This document shows positions 1 to 5,448 of a stretch of DNA of 8,634 bases, one piece after another. The stretch spans positions 1 to 8,634 of the forward strand of contig JBGTKH010000604.1 in NCBI GenBank assembly GCA_041744735.1, in the 5' to 3' direction. The number at the start of each line of letters is the position of its first letter. The first letter of the stretch is position 1. Position numbers and translations under genes: made by a program. This stretch comes from JBGTKH01 sp041744735 (GTDB taxonomy: Bacteria; Planctomycetota; Planctomycetia; Pirellulales; Pirellulaceae). The notes beneath the pieces were generated by a model. The model did no database searches, had not been told where the DNA came from, and saw only the letters and a list, made by a program, of their open reading frames with translations.

Positions 1-2
1 AC

Positions 3-1832
3 GCTAATACGGGAGAGCCGGTGACACCGCCAATCGTGCATAATGGCACAACTACCGTTGTATCCTTTAGTCCCGATGGCACGCGCTTGGTAACGGCATC
101 GAATGACGGAACAGCCCGGGTCTGGGACATCGAGAGCGGCCAGCCGATTACGATCATGAACCACGGTGTCGTAGAGGTAGGGGTTTTCCACAACAATATA
201 CCGCAGCCTAATGAAACTCGCCCGAATGAAGTGCGTTATGCTGCATTTAGCCCTGATGGTTGTCGCGTGGTAACTGAAGCCCACGGGGCGGCGCGTGTCT
301 GGGATACAGCAACTGGTGCCCTAATTGCCGGACCATTTCCCTGCACAGAGAAACCGCTGTTTAGTTTCGACAGTCAGCATTTGTTCACCGCGAGCAGTAC
401 CACAGTTCAAGCCTGGAACATACTTACGCGCGAGCCCGTCGGCGTTCCCAATAAGCATAGTGAAGTCGTACAAATGACGCCCTTCTCGCATTCCATCGCC
501 AATGTAACTCTCAGTCGGAACGGTTGCTATGTAGTTTCCGTAAGTAGCGACGCAACGGCACGCGTGTGGGATGCCTGCACCGGAAAACCAGTTACTCCTT
601 CGTTGAAACACAGTGGGGCGATTCTGACGGCGCAATTCAGTCCAGATACGCTCCATGTCATCACCACAAGCGACGACGGCACAGCGAGAATTTGGGATAC
701 ATCGACGGGCGAACCAGTCACACCTCCATTAAGACACAACGGTCCTGTCTATTATGGGGCATTCTGCAACGACGCAAACAGAATCCTCACGGCAAATCCT
801 GGCAATGTCTGCTTGTGGGACATCGCTACGATCGAGAGCATCAGTTTCCCGCTGAAACACGTCCGCCGAGTAAACAGTGCATCATTCAGTTCCGACGGTA
901 AATACGTGGTTACGGCGAGCGGAGACGGGACAGCGCGGATTTGGGATGCCGCGACTGGCGAGCCATTTGGTTTGGCGCTTAACCACGACGGCAAAGTGTT
1001 GTTTGCAACGTTTAGTCCGGATCGCAGAAATGTTTTCACCGTAAGCCAACAGTTCGACCGCAAGTTTATGTGCGAAGTGCGTGTCTGGGATGCCTCGACG
1101 GGCCAACTAACAGTTCCTCCAAAAAAATTGGATAGTAGTGGGTTTGAAATTCATGGTGCAACATTTAGTCCTGATGGTCGCCAACTCTTTACGGGCGGCA
1201 TTCGGCCGCAGATCTGGGATATTGCGACGGGAAATCTAGTTACGCACATTGAGTATACGGTGATAGGAGACGCTTCTTTCAGTCCCGATGGCCGCTACGT
1301 GGCAACGCCTGGTTCACAGACACATGTGTGGGACGCCATGACGGGAAACCCAGTTACGCCGCCTCTTGGTGGTGCGCAACATATATCGTTTAGTCCCGAC
1401 AGCCGCTTCGTTGTCACATCGGGCTACGACCATACAGCGTGCGTGTGGAACGCCCGCACTGGGGCTCCTGTCACGCCACCTCTACGTCACGCCGATGTTG
1501 TACAGAATGCATCCTTCAGTCCCGATGGCCAGCGGGTGGTGACGGCGAGCCGTGACCGGACGGCGCGTGTGTGGAATGCGATTACAGGTGCACCGATGAC
1601 GCCGCCTCTCACGCACAGTGGAATGATAGCGGGTGCCTCGTTCAATAAAGACGGCACGCTGGTTGTTACGGCCAGTTTAGACGGGACCGCGCGGGTGTGG
1701 GATGCATCGACGGGCGAGCCCGTCACACCGCCATTGAACCACGGCGCCATCTTGGTATGCGCATCGTTTAGTCCCGTTGACGATCGCGTGCTAACGGCCA
1801 GCGCGGATGGAACCGCGCGCGTGTGGAATCTA
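3..1832 (+). repeat. First WD40 block: 14 in-frame repeats, period about 130 bases
   Basis: Fourteen repeat ends of the form (A)RVWD/N...TG can be read, the first Trp codon at 123-125 and the last at 1824-1826. That gives a mean spacing of about 131 bases (43-44 residues). The units share the coding motif TGEPVTPPL followed by a His, SFSPDG and DGTARVWD. Fourteen is twice the usual seven blades, which suggests two consecutive propellers, although the block may extend left of the window. The second unit carries an insertion (about 165-240). The ninth and tenth lack the usual DGTAR segment. Confidence 0.85.
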
Positions 1833-2954
1833 CGGCGTGACCAGCGACTAACGGACGACATTGTGCTAACGGCGGAATTGCTATCCGGACATAGGATCGA
1901 CGCGTCGGGTGGATTCGCACGTCTGGACACAAGCGCCCGTATTCGGGCGTGGGAGACGTTGAACGCGAAGTACCCAACTGAGACTAGTACCTATCGCGCT
2001 CAGTTGATTGACGCGCCGCCGTCGCGATCAGAGTCCACTCGTGATTCAAGCGAAAGCCATCGATTAGAGGGCCACATAGACAAGGTGCGGTCGGCCGAGT
2101 TTTCATTGGATGGCAAGTTGCTGTTGTCCGCCAGCGAGGATGGGACGGTAAGGTTGTGGAATTCGCAGGACGGTCTCGGTGGACGAATTTTGGCACGGCA
2201 TGAGGCTGGTGTTCTTGATGCCACGTTTTCTCCCGATGGCGCGCAGATCTTGTCGGCGGGTTTGGACCAGCGGGCGATTCTTTGGGACGTTGAGTCGGGG
2301 CAAGAGATTCGCACATTTGCCGGGCATTCGGAAAAGATTTGGTCGGTTGATTTCTCGTTCGATGGGAAGCGAGCGCTGACCGCGAGCGAAGACGGGACGG
2401 CTTGCGTTTGGGACGTCGAGAGTGGGCGCGAATTGACGCGATTCACGGGTCATACCGGGCCGGTGTTTCACGCGGTGTTTGCGCCCGACGGGCGCTCGGC
2501 GGTGTCGTGCGGTTCGGATACGACGATCCGATCGTGGGACGCGACGACGGGGCGCGAGCTGTGCCGGTTTGGCAAGGAAACTGATTGGATTTGGTGCTTG
2601 AGATATTCACCGGATGGCCGTTACGTTCTTTCCGACCGCGGGGCGTTAATCTCGCTGTGGGACCCGCAGACCGGCGAGGAGGTGCGGCAGTTCCAAGGTC
2701 ATCTTGATTGGAACTATGGCGTGGCGTTTTCGCCCAACGGACAGTACGCCATCTCCGGAGGACGAGACCAAACCGTTCGGCTTTGGGAAGTGGCGTCGGG
2801 GCGCCAACTCCACGTCTTCACCGGTCATGAAGGCTGGGTGAATCGACTTGATATTTCGCCCGATGGCCGGTATGCGGCGTCGGCGAGCGACGATCGAACC
2901 GTGCGCGTTTGGCGGCTGCCGCAATTGCCGGGGCTGGCTTCGCCTGACGAATAG
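3..2954 (+). CDS. WD40-repeat protein, 5'-truncated by the window edge (C-terminal part of a very large protein)
   Basis: The frame is open from the first full codon at base 3. The codons before the GTG at 21 already read as part of a repeat (NTGEPVTPP), so the true start lies upstream. The visible 983 residues hold 21 WD motifs. Fourteen are of the type 'TG-P-V-TPPL-H...SFSPDG...VVTAS-DGTARVWD' (bases 3 to about 1832). A non-WD linker follows (about 1833-2057), then seven classical blades with GH and WD ends (about 2058-2924), and the protein stops at TAG 2952-2954. WD40 repeats form seven-bladed propellers that bind other proteins, so 14 plus 7 suits two propellers plus one. In planctomycetes such arrays commonly follow an N-terminal Ser/Thr kinase and a transmembrane segment. 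Those parts are not in the window, so the kinase link is inference. A STAND-type NTPase or a plain WD40 protein remains possible. Some blades are degenerate (around 361-430 and 1195-1345). Confidence 0.93.
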   Translation, partial: ANTGEPVTPPIVHNGTTTVVSFSPDGTRLVTASNDGTARVWDIESGQPITIMNHGVVEVGVFHNNIPQPNETRPNEVRYAAFSPDGCRVVTEAHGAARVWDTATGALIAGPFPCTEKPLFSFDSQHLFTASSTTVQAWNILTREPVGVPNKHSEVVQMTPFSHSIANVTLSRNGCYVVSVSSDATARVWDACTGKPVTPSLKHSGAILTAQFSPDTLHVITTSDDGTARIWDTSTGEPVTPPLRHNGPVYYGAFCNDANRILTANPGNVCLWDIATIESISFPLKHVRRVNSASFSSDGKYVVTASGDGTARIWDAATGEPFGLALNHDGKVLFATFSPDRRNVFTVSQQFDRKFMCEVRVWDASTGQLTVPPKKLDSSGFEIHGATFSPDGRQLFTGGIRPQIWDIATGNLVTHIEYTVIGDASFSPDGRYVATPGSQTHVWDAMTGNPVTPPLGGAQHISFSPDSRFVVTSGYDHTACVWNARTGAPVTPPLRHADVVQNASFSPDGQRVVTASRDRTARVWNAITGAPMTPPLTHSGMIAGASFNKDGTLVVTASLDGTARVWDASTGEPVTPPLNHGAILVCASFSPVDDRVLTASADGTARVWNLRRDQRLTDDIVLTAELLSGHRIDASGGFARLDTSARIRAWETLNAKYPTETSTYRAQLIDAPPSRSESTRDSSESHRLEGHIDKVRSAEFSLDGKLLLSASEDGTVRLWNSQDGLGGRILARHEAGVLDATFSPDGAQILSAGLDQRAILWDVESGQEIRTFAGHSEKIWSVDFSFDGKRALTASEDGTACVWDVESGRELTRFTGHTGPVFHAVFAPDGRSAVSCGSDTTIRSWDATTGRELCRFGKETDWIWCLRYSPDGRYVLSDRGALISLWDPQTGEEVRQFQGHLDWNYGVAFSPNGQYAISGGRDQTVRLWEVASGRQLHVFTGHEGWVNRLDISPDGRYAASASDDRTVRVWRLPQLPGLASPDE
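1833..2057 (+). other. Non-WD linker between the two WD40 blocks
   Basis: About 75 residues without a WD motif separate the 14-blade and the 7-blade blocks. The first half reads as a helical element with LLSGHRIDASGG, then a conserved-looking W...L-AKYP stretch. The second half is Ser/Arg/Glu-rich and probably flexible (SRSESTRDSSES). From memory, similar 'LLSG-ID-TG...W..L...YP' elements follow WD40 arrays in planctomycete kinase proteins. I could not check this by a search. It may mark the original end of one module, to which a second propeller was added. Confidence 0.6.
2058..2924 (+). repeat. Second WD40 block: seven classical blades, one complete propeller
   Basis: Seven repeats can be counted by their closing motifs VRLWN, AILWD, ACVWD, IRSWD, ISLWD, VRLWE and VRVWR, with Trp codons running from 2157-2159 to 2910-2912. 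Most begin with a GH-type turn (EGH, AGH, TGH, QGH, TGH). This is the textbook blade, unlike the TPPL-type repeats upstream. Seven blades exactly close a propeller. The protein ends about ten residues after the last blade. Confidence 0.85.
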
Positions 2955-2960
2955 GTAGTG

Positions 2961-5237
2961 CTACGAGGGACGGAATCTCAACGCTGGGCAAGGACGGTGG
3001 CGGTATTCGCTTTGGCCTTCGTGGATTTCGATGAATTGATCGGCGGGGACGTCTCGGAATTGTTGGGTTTGGTTGGTGGTGGGCCAGTGGATTTCCAGCA
3101 GATCAATTTTTGCCGCGTCGCCGAGGCCGAGCTCTTGGCGCAGCGGGTTGGCGCCGAAGCTGCCGCCGCTGTTGACCCATTTGTAGATGGAACGCTTTGT
3201 GCCACCTTCGTCGATGTCGGCGCGGATGCGGGCGCCGATGGCCACGCGGTTGGACTTGTGGCCGACCAGCTTGATCTTGATCCAGTGCTTGCCGAAGCCT
3301 GGGTTCTCGAACAGCACGTTGCCGAAGGCGTCGCCCGGATTCGCGCCGCCCATCTGAATGAAGACGTCTTGATCGCCGTCGTTGTCCAAGTCGGCGAAGG
3401 ACACGCCGTGCCCTTTTTGCAAGTGTCCGAAACCGCCGGCGAAAGTCACGTCGCTGAATCGCTCGCCGGAGCGGTTGTGGAACATCAGGTTCGGCATTAG
3501 CGCCTGATACTCGACGTAACCGGTGCCTAGATAGAAGTCGAGGAAGCCGTCGTTATCGAGGTCGCCGAAGTTGGCGCCCATCGGTTGAGTGACTCGCGTC
3601 AGACCCATCTCGGCGGCCACTTCGCGAAAGCCACCTTTGCCGTCACCAGCGTACGAACGGTCGGCTTCGTCGTCATGCGGCAGTCCCAGATAGTCGGCCG
3701 CCACATGCTGGACGCCCGTCTCGTAACTCGGCACATACAAGTCGAGCGCCCCGTCGTTGTTAAAGTCCCAAAACCAAACTGGAAAACTTTTGCGCGGCCG
3801 AGTGACGCCCAGTTGCGGCGCGATATCGGTGAACGTGCCGTCGCCGTTGTTGCGGTACAGCCGATTGTCGCGTTCGATGTTCGACACGTAGAGGTCCGGG
3901 AAACGGTCGTTGTCGAAGTCTCCCCAGACAACTCCCTTTGCAAAGTCGTTGTTTTCCACGCCCGCTTGTTTGGCGACGTCGGTAAACGTGCCGTCGCCGT
4001 TGTTGCGGAACAATTGAGAAACGGTTCTTTCATTGCCGATGTACAGGTCGAGGTCGCCGTCGTTGTCGTAGTCCGCCCACGCAGCGGTTTGTGTTGGATA
4101 GTGTTCTTCGCCCAGGCCGGCATCAAACGTGACGTCGCGGAATTTTCCTGTGCCGTCGTTGCGCAGCAGCGAATTCGGCAACTTTCCCGCGTCGCCCAGC
4201 CACGCGCCGCGCAGCACCAGCACGTCGATGTGGCCATCGTTGTCGTAGTCGCCTTGGACCATGTTCAACCCGCCCAGCAATCCGGTCAGTCCGGCCTCTT
4301 TCGTCTGATCGGTAAACGTGCCGTCGCCGTTGTTGCGGAAGTAACGCATCTGACCGCGCGGGTCCCAGGTCGACGTGAGAATATCCAGGAAGCCGTCGTC
4401 ATCGAAATCATCGACCACCACACCGCCGCTGCAATTCAGCGTCTTCAACCCCAGCCCCTCGGCGACGTCGATGAACCGCGGGAATTCTTCCTGCGACTCG
4501 AAGGCCGAAGGCGGAATCAGGAACTGCGACGGCACGCGGGCCGGGTATTCGCCCACAGTCATGTACGCGATGTTCAGCAGCCAGCGGGACGTGAGATGGT
4601 CGGGATACTCGTCGAGCAACAGTTCGAAATACGCGATCGCCTTGCGGCTGCCCGTCTGTTTGACGTGAATTCCGCCGGCGCGAATCGGCAAGATGCAACT
4701 CTCGCCGGTGCGGCAATGAATACAGTTTTCGGTTTCACCCAGCCGCAAATAAGCCACGCCGACATCTTGCAGCAACTGTTGATGCTCGTCCGACGTAAGC
4801 CGGTTACGGACTCGCGGCAGTAAGTTGTAGGCGGCCAACAGGTGCTCGATGCCCTTTTCATTCTCGCCCAACCGCACCAAGTCGTTTCCTAGCACCCAGT
4901 GCAGAGCGAACCGTTCGCCGTCGGCACCGGCTCCATACGATGAAAGCAGCGCCAATTCCTCTTCGGCGGAACGAACTGACGCGTCTTCAAAATACTCGTT
5001 GTCGCCGGCCGCCTGATATTTGATCTGCTGGAGCAAATCGAGCATCCGCCGATGGCTGTCTGCGTTGTTCTGGCCGTCGCGCGCACGCGGTCCGCATCCG
5101 ACCATGAGCAGTAGCACACACGAAAGAAGTGCCCAAGACGCCGCCGGAGCACGAAGCCTGATTGCTCGAGAAAATGCGGTGATTTGAAGATATCCACCCA
5201 TGAAGTCACTGGCGGCGAGATGCCGATTTCGTCTCAC
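2961..5237 (-). CDS. CRTAC1-like lipoprotein: TPR-like N-terminal part, seven VCBS/FG-GAP blades, ASPIC/UnbV domain
   Basis: The protein has 758 residues. A basic N-terminus leads into a hydrophobic stretch ending in the lipobox-like MVGC (Cys48), so it is probably lipid-anchored outside the cytoplasm. Residues about 60-235 are helical and TPR-like (VLGNDLVRLGENEKGIEHLL; RKAIAYFELLLDEYP) and contain the cluster NCIHCRTGESC (Cys172, 175, 181). Seven Ca-binding loops follow, starting at Asp277, 330, 389, 440, 491, 559 and 616. The fourth reads DFDNDR instead of DxDxDG. The ASPIC/UnbV domain (PF07593) covers about 660-738 (AIGARIRA, GGSFGANPLRQELGLGD, IHWPT). There is no catalytic motif, so the likely role is extracellular binding or scaffolding. 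The start is uncertain: neither the GTG at 5237 nor the ATG at 5201 (residue 13) has a Shine-Dalgarno, and the ATG gives a more usual signal peptide. An in-frame stop at 5289-5291 bounds the 5' side. Confidence 0.93.
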   Translation of the reverse strand: MRRNRHLAASDFMGGYLQITAFSRAIRLRAPAASWALLSCVLLLMVGCGPRARDGQNNADSHRRMLDLLQQIKYQAAGDNEYFEDASVRSAEEELALLSSYGAGADGERFALHWVLGNDLVRLGENEKGIEHLLAAYNLLPRVRNRLTSDEHQQLLQDVGVAYLRLGETENCIHCRTGESCILPIRAGGIHVKQTGSRKAIAYFELLLDEYPDHLTSRWLLNIAYMTVGEYPARVPSQFLIPPSAFESQEEFPRFIDVAEGLGLKTLNCSGGVVVDDFDDDGFLDILTSTWDPRGQMRYFRNNGDGTFTDQTKEAGLTGLLGGLNMVQGDYDNDGHIDVLVLRGAWLGDAGKLPNSLLRNDGTGKFRDVTFDAGLGEEHYPTQTAAWADYDNDGDLDLYIGNERTVSQLFRNNGDGTFTDVAKQAGVENNDFAKGVVWGDFDNDRFPDLYVSNIERDNRLYRNNGDGTFTDIAPQLGVTRPRKSFPVWFWDFNNDGALDLYVPSYETGVQHVAADYLGLPHDDEADRSYAGDGKGGFREVAAEMGLTRVTQPMGANFGDLDNDGFLDFYLGTGYVEYQALMPNLMFHNRSGERFSDVTFAGGFGHLQKGHGVSFADLDNDGDQDVFIQMGGANPGDAFGNVLFENPGFGKHWIKIKLVGHKSNRVAIGARIRADIDEGGTKRSIYKWVNSGGSFGANPLRQELGLGDAAKIDLLEIHWPTTNQTQQFRDVPADQFIEIHEGQSEYRHRPCPALRFRPS
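3826..4340 (-). repeat. Three near-identical 32-base repeats inside the propeller gene
   Basis: The segments 3979-4010 and 4309-4340 are identical over 32 bases, and 3826-3857 differs at only two positions. They encode the blade motif RNNGDGTFTD. The other blades encode related residues with much less similar DNA. The identity at third codon positions suggests recent duplication or gene conversion between blades, or strong codon bias acting on the same peptide. Confidence 0.8.
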
Positions 5238-5266
5238 TTTCGACAGGCGACGGCTAAACGCGGGCG

Positions 5267-5295
5267 TGGAAATGTAGATGAGACGCCCCTATACT
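5267..5295 (+). promoter_or_regulatory. Candidate sigma70-type promoter for the rightward operon
   Basis: TGGAAA (5267-5272, 4 of 6 matches to TTGACA) is followed after exactly 17 bases by TATACT (5290-5295, 5 of 6 matches to TATAAT). Transcription would begin near 5302. That would give a leader of about 147 bases containing the tandem repeats and the hairpin. It is a match by eye only. Promoter consensus in planctomycetes is less well defined than in E. coli. Confidence 0.35.
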
Positions 5296-5304
5296 AACAC
5301 ACTG

Positions 5305-5328
5305 GCACGTGTGATTGAAGTGACGTGC
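5305..5328. promoter_or_regulatory. Spaced inverted repeat, possible operator
   Basis: GCACGT (5305-5310) and its exact reverse complement ACGTGC (5323-5328) are separated by 12 bases. The site sits at or just after the predicted transcription start of the rightward operon, where a dimeric repressor could act. Six-base half-sites arise by chance fairly often, so the call is weak. Confidence 0.25.
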
Positions 5329-5352
5329 TGCTTTGTCCGCCATCGGTAGTGG

Positions 5353-5379
5353 GTAACTCATGTAACTCATGTAACTCAC
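5353..5379. repeat. Tandem 9-base repeat, three copies
   Basis: GTAACTCAT at 5353-5361 is repeated exactly at 5362-5370, and with a single change (final T to C) at 5371-5379. It lies in the intergenic region immediately before the perfect hairpin at 5384-5402. It may be part of a mobile or regulatory repeat unit together with that hairpin. Confidence 0.85.
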
Positions 5380-5383
5380 GTAG

Positions 5384-5402
5384 GCGAGTCTCCGAGACTC
5401 GC
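5384..5402. repeat. Perfect 8-bp hairpin in the leader of the rightward operon
   Basis: GCGAGTCT (5384-5391), loop CCG (5392-5394) and AGACTCGC (5395-5402) form a perfect inverted repeat. It starts 65 bases before the GTG start and ends 46 bases before it. No T-run follows, so it is not a standard intrinsic terminator. It could be a dispersed REP-like palindrome or a leader structure affecting mRNA stability. Confidence 0.8.
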
Positions 5403-5434
5403 AAGTCGCTATCGGCATCCATCGATCAACAGGC

Positions 5435-5443
5435 GGGGTGATC
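5435..5443 (+). promoter_or_regulatory. Shine-Dalgarno that fixes the GTG start of the 603-residue gene
   Basis: GGGGTGATC (5435-5443) matches the extended anti-SD complement GAGGTGATC at 8 of 9 positions. It lies at a normal distance before the GTG at 5449, which supports that non-ATG start. Confidence 0.7.
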
Positions 5444-5448
5444 TCGTC

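Larger units (their letters stand above)
5238..5448. promoter_or_regulatory. Divergent intergenic control region between the two CRTAC1-like genes
   Basis: This 211-base gap separates two oppositely transcribed genes, so it should hold promoters for both. It contains a candidate promoter for the rightward gene, a spaced inverted repeat, a tandem 9-base repeat, a perfect hairpin and a Shine-Dalgarno, each listed separately. No convincing promoter was found for the leftward gene. No gene is supported in it. Confidence 0.7.

Noticed and set aside
21..23. GTG at 21 as the start of the WD40 gene
   Set aside because: The codons upstream of it are open and encode the same repeat motif, so the gene continues past the left edge.
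3..2924. Base-composition break between the two WD40 blocks
   Set aside because: Hand counts of single 60-base lines overlap: 28 and 34 G+C in the first block, 30 and 41 in the second. No clear boundary can be claimed.
2958..3500. A 180-codon plus-strand open frame just after the WD40 gene
   Set aside because: It is antisense to the ASPIC/UnbV domain of the leftward gene, and its composition is typical of an antisense frame in GC-rich DNA.
4690..4725. c-type haem site in the cysteine cluster
   Set aside because: The motif is CIHC followed by Arg, not CxxCH, so a covalent haem site is not supported.
3585..4823. A 412-codon open frame on the plus strand, opposite the 758-residue gene
   Set aside because: It is the antisense of repeated DxDxDG and NNGDGTFTD codons, which gives a Val/Ala-rich, family-less protein. 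The minus-strand reading has clear domains throughout.
5290..5320. Promoter for the leftward gene (TTCAAT, 17 bases, TAGTAT on the minus strand)
   Set aside because: It has only 3 of 6 and 4 of 6 matches and overlaps the better plus-strand candidate. Too weak to list.
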